NCBI GenBank assembly: GCA_964626755.1
Contig: CAZVGO010000016.1
Coordinates: forward strand, 1 to 64,000
DNA: 64,000 bases
Source: JACDAV01 sp964626755
Lineage (GTDB): Bacteria; Chloroflexota; Limnocylindria; Limnocylindrales; CSP1-4
Direction: 5' to 3'
The position numbers and the translations under genes are program-made. Below, one piece after another: positions 42,116-49,118 of this stretch; positions within the stretch are counted from its first letter, which is position 1; each line of letters starts with the position of its first letter. The notes below the pieces were generated by a model, which saw only the letters and a list, made by a program, of their open reading frames with translations, was not told where the DNA came from and did not search any database.

Positions 42116-42766
42116 ATGGATTTGCCGGGTGCCCTGCGGGTTCTCCTCCTGGTCGGGCTGGCGTACGTGTCCGGCTCGGTCCCGATGAGCGTGATCGTGG
42201 CCCGCCTGTCGGGCGGGGTGGACCCGCGGACGGTCGGCTCGGGGCGGACCGGCGGGACGAACGCGCTGCGGGCCCTCGGCCGGAGGCGGGCGGCCGTGGT
42301 GGTGATCGGCGACGTGCTGAAGGGGGCGCTGCCAGTGCTCCTCGCGCGCTGGCTCGGCGCGGGGCCGGTCGTCGAGGTCATGTGCGCGCTGGCCGCGGTC
42401 CTCGGCTCGTCGCGCTCGATGTTCCTCGGGTTCGGGGGCGGCCGGGGCGTCGGTACCGGCGTCGGGACGATGCTCGTGATCCAGCCGCTCGCCGTGGTCC
42501 TCGCCGCGCCCGTGTTCATCGGCGTGATCGTCGTCACCCGGTACGTCTCGCTCGGGTCGCTGCTGGCAGCCGTGGCGATAGTGTTCTGGATGGTCGTCCT
42601 GTGGGTGGCCACGAACGGGGCGTTCCCGATCATCTACCCGATCTACGCGGCCGTCGGGGCCGGGCTCATCTGGCTCGCCCACGCCGACAACATCGAACGG
42701 CTGCTCCACGGCAAGGAGCGCAAGTTCGATCTCACGCTGCTCGGCGGGCGCGGCCAGGGCGGCTGA
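42116..42766 (+). CDS. plsY: Acyl-phosphate:glycerol-3-phosphate acyltransferase PlsY
   Basis: Membrane enzyme of 216 residues that adds the first acyl chain to glycerol-3-phosphate. PlsY motifs: GSVPMSVIVARLSGGVDPR, then GSGRTGGTNALRALGRRRA (the family has GSGNIGATN here), a DVLKG phosphate loop, and FGGGRGVGTGVGTML (GGKGVAT in most). Five to seven membrane helices (about 8-26, 65-82, 95-135, 140-165, 170-195). The substitutions Asn-Ile to Arg-Thr and Lys to Arg in the two glycine motifs are deviations. It draws on the same glycerol-3-phosphate pool as the glp genes at 43630-46813. Confidence 0.85.
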   Translation: MDLPGALRVLLLVGLAYVSGSVPMSVIVARLSGGVDPRTVGSGRTGGTNALRALGRRRAAVVVIGDVLKGALPVLLARWLGAGPVVEVMCALAAVLGSSRSMFLGFGGGRGVGTGVGTMLVIQPLAVVLAAPVFIGVIVVTRYVSLGSLLAAVAIVFWMVVLWVATNGAFPIIYPIYAAVGAGLIWLAHADNIERLLHGKERKFDLTLLGGRGQGG

Positions 42767-42797
42767 GGGCTGAGGGTGGCGCTGAGAACACCACCTG

Positions 42798-42895
42798 AGA
42801 ACACCCCCCCCTTCGTCCATGCCCATCGCCTGCATGAGCGCGTCGTCGGGGCCCCGCACATGCGCTTGACGGGCATACGACGAGGGGGGTGTTTC
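42798..42895. repeat. Long imperfect inverted repeat (single large hairpin)
   Basis: Left arm from GAACACCCCCCCC to about 42840 and right arm 42857-42895 pair over ~38 positions with a few mismatches (ACACCCCCC/GGGGGGTGT, TCGTC/GACGA, ATGCCC/GGGCAT, GCATG/CATGC), closed by the palindrome CGGGGCCCCG at 42847-42856. It is non-coding, between plsY and the zinc-ribbon gene. It could be a strong terminator, a structured RNA or a mobile hairpin element. Confidence 0.5.
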
Positions 42896-42910
42896 GGCGA
42901 AGCCTGGGCT

Positions 42911-42931
42911 GGTGGGGCCGAGAATCGAACG
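42911..42931 (-). other. tRNA 3'-end-like fragment
   Basis: The minus strand reads GTTCGATTCTCGGCCCCACCA: T-loop, 3' T-stem, acceptor-like bases and CCA. The partner 5' T-stem (CCGAG) is absent and replaced by an unrelated perfect hairpin, so no tRNA can form. It resembles the displaced 3' end left by an integrated element, but chance is possible. Confidence 0.3.
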
Positions 42932-42959
42932 ACCCGGGCCGGCTGACGGCCCGGGTCGT
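42929..42959. terminator. Perfect 13-bp GC hairpin
   Basis: ACGACCCGGGCCG and CGGCCCGGGTCGT are exact complements around the loop GCTGA. There is no U-tract on either side. It lies 53 bases after the stop of the minus-strand zinc-ribbon gene (43012) and 163 bases after plsY, and probably ends transcription of the former. Confidence 0.45.
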
Positions 42960-43011
42960 GGGTATCACGCTGTTTCCCTCGAGTCCCCGTTGGACCCGTA
43001 CCGAGAGGAGA

Positions 43012-43419
43012 TCAGCCGCCGCGCATGCTCCGGAAGCAGTCGCTGCAATAGACGGGCTTGCCGCTCGTCGGGCGGAAGGGTACCTGGGCCTCGCGGCCGC
43101 AGTTCGAGCAGGTGGCCGAGAACATCTCGCGGGGACCGCGATCGCGGGCGCCGTAGCCCCCGCCACCGCCACCACCGCCGCCGCCGCCGCCACTGTAGCC
43201 GCCGGCGCTGTAGCCGCCGCCGGCACCGTAGCTGCCGTATCCACCACCGCCGCCGCTGCCGCCGCCGTCACCGCCCCGGGCGGCCTTGCGGCTCGCTCGG
43301 CACGAGGGGCACCGGCGCGGCTCGGTGAAGCCACGCTGCGCGTAGAAATCCTGCTCGGAAGCGGTGAAGACGAACTCCTGTCCGCAATCCGCGCAGGTCA
43401 GATTCTTGTCGTTGTACAC
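43012..43419 (-). CDS. Glycine-rich double zinc-ribbon protein
   Basis: Protein of 135 residues. Two cysteine modules: CADCGQEFVF with RRCPSCRASR (residues 9-43) and CSNCGREAQ with YCSDCF (about 104-130), each a four-cysteine zinc ribbon. Between them is a ~40-residue Gly/Tyr/Ser tract (GGGGGYGSYGAGGGYSAGGY) like the flexible tails of RNA-binding proteins. The start is GTG at 43419 with GAGAGGAG 12 bases ahead, unlike the leaderless genes around it. A ~100-base leader with a near-palindrome CTACTGAATTCTGTAG (43504-43519) lies upstream. Related CxxC zinc-ribbon proteins are common in Chloroflexi; RNA or DNA binding is inference. Confidence 0.85.
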   Translation of the reverse strand: MYNDKNLTCADCGQEFVFTASEQDFYAQRGFTEPRRCPSCRASRKAARGGDGGGSGGGGGYGSYGAGGGYSAGGYSGGGGGGGGGGGGYGARDRGPREMFSATCSNCGREAQVPFRPTSGKPVYCSDCFRSMRGG

Positions 43420-43503
43420 GAAACCAAAACTCCTCTCGGTAGCCGCGCGATCCCTCCGGGTTTTCTCGCGTCAGCCGTGAGAGGAGTCCGAGTCGTCGTC
43501 TAG

Positions 43504-43519
43504 CTACTGAATTCTGTAG
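43504..43519. promoter_or_regulatory. Imperfect 16-bp palindrome upstream of the zinc-ribbon gene
   Basis: CTACTGAATTCTGTAG is palindromic except for one T/T pair on each side, centred on GAATTC, in the 210-base gap (43420-43629). It could be an operator or the root of an RNA hairpin in the leader. Confidence 0.3.
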
Positions 43520-43629
43520 TCACGGGACGCTTCCCGCGACATTGCCGCCGCGAGTTTACGCGGTCGGATCACGCGTGTACAGCCCCACCATTCCGTACCG
43601 GACCGCACATCGGCAACACGGCGTGGCGC

Positions 43630-45135
43630 TCAGTCCGGTCGGGCCCAGCCCAGCGACCGCTCGACGGCCCGGCGCCAGCCCCGCAGCAGCCGCTCCCGCC
43701 GGGCGGGGTCCATCGCCGGCTCGAACCGCCGGTCGAGGGCCCAGTTCGCCGCGACGTCGGCCGGGTCGCGCCAGAAGCCGACCGCCAGGCCGGCGAGGCA
43801 GGCCGCCCCAAGGGCGGTCGTCTCGGCCACGACCGGCCGCTCGACCGGGACGTCGAGGATGTCCGCCTGGAACTGGAGCAGCGTGTCGTTGACCGCCGCG
43901 CCGCCGTCGACGCGGAGCGCCTGCAGCCGGCTGCCCGCGTCGGCATCCATCGCATCGAGCACGTCGCGGACCTGGTAGGCGATCGACTCGATCGTCGCCC
44001 GGGCGATCTCCGCGAGGCCGGTCCCGCGGGTCAGGCCGAGCAGGGCGCCACGGGCATCCGGATCCCAGTGCGGCGCGCCGAGGCCGACGAACGCGGGGAC
44101 GAGGTAGACACCGCCCGTGTCCTCCACCCCCGCGGCGAGGAGCTCGACGTCACTGGAGCTGCCGATGGCCTTGAGTCCGTCGCGGAGCCACTGGACCGCC
44201 GCGCCGGCCACGAATACGGAGCCCTCCAGCGCGTACGCGGGCGGCTCGTCCGGGCCGAGCTGCCACAGGACGGTGGTCAGCAGGCCGTGTGCGGAGGCGA
44301 CGGGGGTCGGACCGGTGTTCAGCAGCAGGAACGCGCCGGTCCCGTACGTGTTCTTCGCCTCGCCCGGCGCGAAGCACGCCTGGCCGAACGTCGCCGCCTG
44401 CTGGTCACCGGCGATCCCGCCGATCGGGACCGCCGCCCCGAACAGCGACTCGTCGGTCTCACCGAACAGCCCGGAGCTCGGGCGGACCTCCGGGAGCATC
44501 GCCCGGGGCACACCGACGAGGTCGAGGAGCTCGTCGTCCCAGGCGAGGTGGTGGATGTCGAACAGGAGCGTCCGGCTCGCGTTCGACACGTCCGTCGCGT
44601 GGACCCGGCCGCCGGTCAGCCGCCAGAGGAGGAACGAGTCCACGGTGCCGAAGGCGAGCTCGCCGCGCTCCGCCCGGGCCCGCAGCCCTGGATCCGAGTC
44701 GAGGATGTGGCGGATCTTCGGTCCGGAGAAGTACGCGTCGAGCGGCAGCCCCGTGCGGGCCCGAAAGAGCGGCTCGTGGCCGGCGTCGCGGAGGGCGGCA
44801 CAGAACGGCGCACTGATCCGGCTCTGCCAGACGATCGCGTCGGCGACGGGGCGGCCGGTGTCGCGTTCCCAGACGACCGTCGTCTCGCGCTGGTTCGTCA
44901 GTCCGATGGCGGCGAGCCGGCCGGGCCCGCCGGCTCGTTCGACGACCTCGCGGGCGACGGCGAGCTGACTCTCCCAGATCGCCTCGGGGTCATGGGTGAC
45001 GTGTCCCGGCGCCGGGTAGCGCTGCTCGAACTCGCGGGACGCGCTCGCGACGGCCCGCCCGGCCCGGTCGAACGCGATCGCCCGCGAGGAGGTCGTCCCC
45101 TGGTCGAGCGCCAGGACGAGATCGGGGGCGGCCAA
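43630..45135 (-). CDS. glpK: Glycerol kinase
   Basis: Kinase of 501 residues that phosphorylates glycerol. FGGY-family features: DQGTTSSRAIAFD at residues 11-23, TNQRETTVVWERDTGRP, the FGGY/ADP-site GIAGDQQAATFGQACFAPGEAKNTYGTG (about 240-267), and QALRVDGGAAVNDTLLQFQADIL near 415-437. Length is standard. It lies 16 bases after glpD on the same strand. The nnrE/small protein/glpD/glpK block is one transcription unit by spacing. Control would act at the nnrE promoter. Confidence 0.96.
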   Translation of the reverse strand: MAAPDLVLALDQGTTSSRAIAFDRAGRAVASASREFEQRYPAPGHVTHDPEAIWESQLAVAREVVERAGGPGRLAAIGLTNQRETTVVWERDTGRPVADAIVWQSRISAPFCAALRDAGHEPLFRARTGLPLDAYFSGPKIRHILDSDPGLRARAERGELAFGTVDSFLLWRLTGGRVHATDVSNASRTLLFDIHHLAWDDELLDLVGVPRAMLPEVRPSSGLFGETDESLFGAAVPIGGIAGDQQAATFGQACFAPGEAKNTYGTGAFLLLNTGPTPVASAHGLLTTVLWQLGPDEPPAYALEGSVFVAGAAVQWLRDGLKAIGSSSDVELLAAGVEDTGGVYLVPAFVGLGAPHWDPDARGALLGLTRGTGLAEIARATIESIAYQVRDVLDAMDADAGSRLQALRVDGGAAVNDTLLQFQADILDVPVERPVVAETTALGAACLAGLAVGFWRDPADVAANWALDRRFEPAMDPARRERLLRGWRRAVERSLGWARPD

Positions 45136-45151
45136 GGCGCGGCGCCCGCCG

Positions 45152-46813
45152 TCAGGCGGGCTCGACGGCCGGGGCGGTGGCCATGGCCCGCTCGGTCGCC
45201 GGCGGCACGTCGAACTCGCGCCTCGCCGCTGCGAGGAACCCGGTCACCTCGCGCGCCTGCCGCTCCCTGTTCCAGCCGAGCTCGCCACCCAGGATCTCCG
45301 CGGCTCGCGGGGCGATCGACGCGGCCCGATCCGGGCGCTCCTGGGCAAGGCGCGTCCGGCGGGCGAGGACGTCGTCGAGCGACAGTGCCAGCTCGTTCCG
45401 CGCTGCCCAGGCGACCTCGGCCTCGAGGTGCTCGACGTCCGGAGCGAGGCGCTTCAGCAGGCCGTGCTCCTTGCCGAGGGCCACGACCCCGCGCGCCTCC
45501 GATCCGTGGCGGGCGGCGAGCCTCGCCGCGACCGCGCCGTCGAACCCGTGATCCGAGGCGAGCCGCTGCGCGAGCGCGTCGAGCTCCGAACGCGGCAGTG
45601 CCCCCACGAGCTGCAGCTCCGCCGTCGCGCTCCGCCGCCGTCGCGACTCGTCCCGACCCAGCGCGGCGTCGATGGCGTCCCGGGCCATCACCCGGTACGT
45701 CGTGTACTTGCCGCCGGTCACCCGGACGAGGCCGTTCGGCTCGGTCGTCACCCGGTGCTCCCTCGAGGCCTTGACGGTCGAGCCGGCCGAGCCGCTGACG
45801 GCGAGTGGCCGGAGGCCCGCGTATGTCCCGAGGACGTCGCCCCGGGACAGGTCGACGTCGAGTGTCCGGTTCACGGCGTCGAGCAGCTCGTCGACGTCGT
45901 CGGACGTCGCCGAGGGCCGGTCGACCGGGCCGTCATAGGCGGCGTCGGTCGTGCCGATCAGCCAGTGCCCCGGCCACGGGACGAGGAACACGATCCTGCC
46001 GGGGACGCGGATCGTCAGCCCGGTCCGGCTCGGGATCCGCTCGCGCCGGACGACGAGGTGGGCGCCCTTGCTCGGCAGGACCCGCGCGCCGCCGCCGAGC
46101 GCGGCGTCGGGGCGGGCGGTCCAGACCCCGGTGGCGTCGACGACCCGGTCGGCCTCGATCTCGATGTCGGTGCCGCCGACGAGATCGCGTGCCCGCACGC
46201 CGACGACACGGCCCGCCCGCTCGATGGCTCCGGTGGCGCGGACCCGCGTCGCGGCCGTGGCGCCCTCCCGGATCGCGGTTCGCAGGACGGCGAGCGTGTA
46301 CCGGGCGTCGTCCTCGACTCCGTCGTGGTAGACGATCGACCCACGCAGCCCGTCCCGGCGGAGGACGGGCGTCCATTCGAGTGTCTGCTCTCGTCCGAGG
46401 TGACGGGCGAACCCGCCCTCTCGCCGCGAGCCGAGCAGGTCGTACAGCAGGATTCCCGACCCGTAGAACGCCCGGTGGACGAGCGGCAGCCCGTAGATCG
46501 GGAACAGCAGCGGCTCGAGCCGGACGAGGTGGGGCGCCAGGCGGAGTAACCTCGCTCGCTCGGCAAGCGCCTCGAACACGAGGCCGAAGCGGAACTGCTC
46601 GAGGTAACGCAGCCCGCCGTGGATCAGCCGCGAGGACCGGCTCGACGTGCCGCTCGCGATGTCGTCCTGCTCGATCAGGCCCACCCGGAGCCCACGGCTC
46701 GCGGCATCGAGGAGTGCCCCGCTCCCGACGATCCCGCCACCTACCACGAGCACGTCGAGCCGCTCCGACGTGAGCCTCTCGAGCGCGGTCCGCCGGTCGT
46801 CGAGCGCGCTCAC
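45152..46813 (-). CDS. glpD: Glycerol-3-phosphate dehydrogenase (FAD)
   Basis: Flavoenzyme of 553 residues. FAD binding at VVGGGIVGSGALLDAASRG (about 24-42); SGTSSRSSRLIHGGLRYLEQ and DDARYTLAVLRTAIREGA are GlpD signatures. DGVEDDARY and GGKYTTYRVMARDAIDAAL mark the substrate and C-terminal regions. GTG 46813 is chosen because it forms a GTGA overlap with the stop of the small membrane protein; the longer ATG at 46852 would overlap that gene by 43 bases. It passes electrons from glycerol-3-phosphate to quinone. It is followed by glpK. Confidence 0.95.
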   Translation of the reverse strand: MSALDDRRTALERLTSERLDVLVVGGGIVGSGALLDAASRGLRVGLIEQDDIASGTSSRSSRLIHGGLRYLEQFRFGLVFEALAERARLLRLAPHLVRLEPLLFPIYGLPLVHRAFYGSGILLYDLLGSRREGGFARHLGREQTLEWTPVLRRDGLRGSIVYHDGVEDDARYTLAVLRTAIREGATAATRVRATGAIERAGRVVGVRARDLVGGTDIEIEADRVVDATGVWTARPDAALGGGARVLPSKGAHLVVRRERIPSRTGLTIRVPGRIVFLVPWPGHWLIGTTDAAYDGPVDRPSATSDDVDELLDAVNRTLDVDLSRGDVLGTYAGLRPLAVSGSAGSTVKASREHRVTTEPNGLVRVTGGKYTTYRVMARDAIDAALGRDESRRRRSATAELQLVGALPRSELDALAQRLASDHGFDGAVAARLAARHGSEARGVVALGKEHGLLKRLAPDVEHLEAEVAWAARNELALSLDDVLARRTRLAQERPDRAASIAPRAAEILGGELGWNRERQAREVTGFLAAARREFDVPPATERAMATAPAVEPA

Positions 46814-47037
46814 GGCGGCCCGGTCCGCCGGGTGATCCGCCACAGGACCCACGCGGTGCCGCCGATCAGCACGACGATCGCGATCGGCAGGCGGTCGAAC
46901 AGGTCGCGGACGGGCGGCACGAACGTGGCCAGCGCGGCGACGCCGAGCACTCCACCAACGACGAGGGTTGCGAGCAGCCCGACCTCACGGATCTCATCGC
47001 GCCAGCGCGCCTCGCGCGCCGGCCCAGGGTCAGCCAC
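46810..47037 (-). CDS. Small two-helix membrane protein
   Basis: Protein of 75 residues: charged N-terminus (EARWRDEIREVG), helix at about 19-41 (LLATLVVGGVLGVAALATFV), a short loop, helix at 49-66 (PIAIVVLIGGTAWVLW) and a basic end (RITRRTGPP). It is translationally linked at both ends: its ATG overlaps the nnrE stop by 8 bases, and its stop overlaps the glpD GTG by 4. Such placement suggests a partner of the glycerol-phosphate genes, perhaps a membrane anchor for GlpD; no family recognised. Confidence 0.7.
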   Translation of the reverse strand: MADPGPAREARWRDEIREVGLLATLVVGGVLGVAALATFVPPVRDLFDRLPIAIVVLIGGTAWVLWRITRRTGPP

Positions 47038-47851
47038 GATCGGCCGCCGGTGGGATGCCGATCGGGGCCACGAGAACGCGGCCGGCGAGGGCCTTACCGC
47101 GCTTGGCGAGGAGCCCGGTCTTCGGTCGGTGGAAGGTCACGGTGAGGTCCGCCCGGACGACGGGATCGGACGGCTCGCCGGACGAGAGGTCGATCGCGGT
47201 GGGCGTATCGACCGCGACGACCGGGATTCCCGCCTCGCGGGCCCTCCGGATGGCCTCCACGGCGCTCCGGATCGGTTCCCGGAGCGCGCCCCGGACGCCC
47301 GTGCCGAGCAGTGCGTCGACGACGACCGATGCCTTCTCTATCCCCTGGCCGAGGATCGCCACGTCCCGGGCAACCGGCGCATGAACACGCGTGACCCGGT
47401 GATCGGCGTCGAGGCGGTCCCAGTTCCGCGCGGCGTCGAGGCTTTTCGGGCGCGCCTCCGGGGCGACGAACGCGACGACGACGTTCGCGCCGGCCCGCGC
47501 GAGCCGCCGCGCGGCGACGAACCCGTCGCCCCCGTTGTTGCCGGGTCCGGCGAGGATGAGGATGGGCCCGCGACCCCAGCGGTCCTGATCGACGGCGAGC
47601 GCCTTGACCGCGGCCGCAACCGCCGTTCCGGCATGCTCCATCAGGCGCGAGCCGGGCACGCCGAGTGCCTGCGCCCGACGATCGGCGCCGCTCATCGCCT
47701 CCGCCCCGATCGGCGCACGAGCGGCGGCCTCGGCCCAGCGTTCGCGGAGGCCGCGGAGGTCGAGGTCGAACAGCCCTGGATCGTCCGCGGGCAGCGGCTG
47801 GCCGACGGTGTCGCCGGTCCGGTCCTCGGTGGCGGATCGAGGCGTTCCCAT
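47030..47851 (-). CDS. nnrE: NAD(P)H-hydrate epimerase
   Basis: Enzyme of 273 residues that repairs damaged hydrated NAD(P)H by epimerising the R-form. It consists of the YjeF N-terminal domain only: SRLMEHAGTAVAAAV (about 70-84), ILAGPGNNGGDGFVAARRL (the phosphate-binding loop, about 100-118), ALLGTGVRGALREP and the catalytic VDTPTAIDLSSGEP. No C-terminal NNRD kinase domain follows, so the ADP-dependent dehydratase must be elsewhere. An N-terminal extension of ~50 residues is poorly conserved. ATG 7 bases after TACGCT (leaderless); first gene of the glp block. Confidence 0.92.
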   Translation of the reverse strand: MGTPRSATEDRTGDTVGQPLPADDPGLFDLDLRGLRERWAEAAARAPIGAEAMSGADRRAQALGVPGSRLMEHAGTAVAAAVKALAVDQDRWGRGPILILAGPGNNGGDGFVAARRLARAGANVVVAFVAPEARPKSLDAARNWDRLDADHRVTRVHAPVARDVAILGQGIEKASVVVDALLGTGVRGALREPIRSAVEAIRRAREAGIPVVAVDTPTAIDLSSGEPSDPVVRADLTVTFHRPKTGLLAKRGKALAGRVLVAPIGIPPAADRG

Positions 47852-47858
47852 GCGAGCA

Positions 47859-47864
47859 AGCGTA
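47859..47864 (-). promoter_or_regulatory. Leaderless -10 element GCTACGCT
   Basis: On the minus strand TACGCT ends 7 bases before the nnrE ATG at 47851; probable promoter of the glycerol block. Confidence 0.5.
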
Positions 47865-47890
47865 GCCGAGGCGGTTCGCCGGGGCGACCC

Positions 47891-48775
47891 TCAGGTGAGT
47901 GGAAGGCGCGCGGTCCGCGGCCTCGTGGTGTGGAGCTCGACGAGGCCGTCGCCCGCGAGCGCCGTGAGGGCATCGCGGATCGCCTCGGCGCCGTGCATGC
48001 CGAGCGGGTGGGCGATGGTCGTCCAGCCCTCGTCCGCGGCGACCCTCAGCTGCTCGAGGATCCGGCCGCGCAACCAGCGCGAGGTGGTCTCGAAGCGATG
48101 CGCGGGCGGGCGCCGTTTCGCGCTCGGCGCGAGATCCGGAGGCGTCGCTGCGTAACGGCACCGGCTGCGGGCGGGGCACGCGGCGCAGTCGGGCCGGCGG
48201 GGCCGGCAGAACGTCGCGCCGACGTCCATCAGCGCGTGTGTCCAGTCTGCGGGTCGGTCGGGCGGCACGATCGAGTCGGCGAACACCTGGAGGGCGGCTT
48301 CGGCGAGGCCGTCGGCCCCACCGGCGACCCGGCCAAGCACGCGCCGGACGTTCGTGTCGACAGCTCCGACGGGCCGGCCGAATGCGATCGCGGCGACCGC
48401 GCGGGCGGTGTACGGGCCGACGCCGGGGAGCCGCTCGAGGGCCGCCACGTCGTCCGGCACGCGACCGCCGTGCTGCTCGACGATTGCCCGCGCCGCGCGC
48501 CACAGGTTGAGCGCCCGGCGGTTGTACCCGAGGCCTTGCCAGGCGCGGAGAACATCGGCCGGCGTCGCGGCGGCGAGGGCGTGAACGGTCGGGAACGCGG
48601 CGATGAACGGGCCCCACTTCTCGACGACGCGGGAGATCTGGGTCTGCTGGGCCATCGCCTCGGACACGAGGATCGCCCACGGGTCACGGCTGGCACGGAA
48701 CGGGAGCGCGCGGGCCCGGGCGCCGTACCAGGCGAGGATCGCGGCGCGGAGCTCGGTGTCGATCGCGACGGCCAC
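47891..48775 (-). CDS. mutY: A/G-specific adenine DNA glycosylase
   Basis: Glycosylase of 294 residues removing adenine opposite 8-oxoguanine. SEAMAQQTQISRV carries the catalytic Glu; LPGVGPYTARAVAAIAFG is the helix-hairpin-helix; VDTNVRRVLGRV carries the Asp. The 4Fe-4S cluster motif C-x6-C-x2-C-x5-C is intact in FCRPRRPDCAACPARSRC. The C-terminal region after it is only ~85 residues, the short type seen in actinobacteria, and keeps RFETTSRWLRGRIL. GTG 48775 is chosen because TATCGT ends 6 bases before it; an ATG at 48796 would add seven residues. Confidence 0.93.
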   Translation of the reverse strand: MAVAIDTELRAAILAWYGARARALPFRASRDPWAILVSEAMAQQTQISRVVEKWGPFIAAFPTVHALAAATPADVLRAWQGLGYNRRALNLWRAARAIVEQHGGRVPDDVAALERLPGVGPYTARAVAAIAFGRPVGAVDTNVRRVLGRVAGGADGLAEAALQVFADSIVPPDRPADWTHALMDVGATFCRPRRPDCAACPARSRCRYAATPPDLAPSAKRRPPAHRFETTSRWLRGRILEQLRVAADEGWTTIAHPLGMHGAEAIRDALTALAGDGLVELHTTRPRTARLPLT

Positions 48776-48781
48776 GGGCGA

Positions 48782-48787
48782 ACGATA
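48782..48787 (-). promoter_or_regulatory. Leaderless -10 element GTTATCGT
   Basis: On the minus strand TATCGT ends 6 bases before the mutY GTG at 48775. Confidence 0.45.
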
Positions 48788-48795
48788 ACCGCGCA

Positions 48796-49002
48796 TCACC
48801 GCGCACGCGCCTCGGCGACCAGGCCGCGCATCCCCTCGACCGACGCCCAGAGCCACTCCGGCAGGTAGGTCACGGCGTAGATGAACTCGTAGGTCTCCTT
48901 CTCAAACTCGATCGAACAGACCGCGCGATTCGAGGAGGCCAGCCTTACCGGGCGGGTGACGAGGTGCCTCGGCGCGTGCTCAACCGACCCCGACCATACG
49001 CG
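48796..49002 (-). pseudogene. Gene fragment without start codon upstream of mutY
   Basis: An open minus frame of ~68 codons ending TGA at 48796-48798. It encodes a protein-like stretch: VCSIEFEKETYEFIYAVTY followed by LPEWLWASVEGMRGLVAEAR. No ATG, GTG or TTG lies in frame, so it is either a decayed 3' end of a gene or starts at an unusual codon. The rest of the gap to 49118 holds two small hairpins. Confidence 0.4.
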
Positions 49003-49027
49003 TCAGATAGCCTGACCAGCCCCTCGT

Positions 49028-49049
49028 GGCCCGAGAGGAGCCTCGGGCC
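49028..49049. terminator. Hairpin GGCCCGAG/CTCGGGCC
   Basis: 8-bp perfect stem, 6-base loop AGGAGC, 70 bases downstream of the aldehyde dehydrogenase stop (49119). No U-tract. A second stem, ATTCCAG/CTGGAAT (49054-49087, 20-base loop), stands beside it. Possible terminator. Confidence 0.3.
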
Positions 49050-49118
49050 CGCCATTCCAGGTTGGACTTGTTCGACAGGGCTGGAATTGCGTCTCGTCCC
49101 GCCCCACCGCGCGGCGAG

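Noticed and set aside
42911..43260. tmRNA or complete tRNA ending with CGGCCCCACCA on the minus strand
   Set aside because: The 5' partner GGGGCCG and a tmRNA-type TTTCGAC start are absent, the T-stem cannot pair, and the space is filled by the zinc-ribbon gene.
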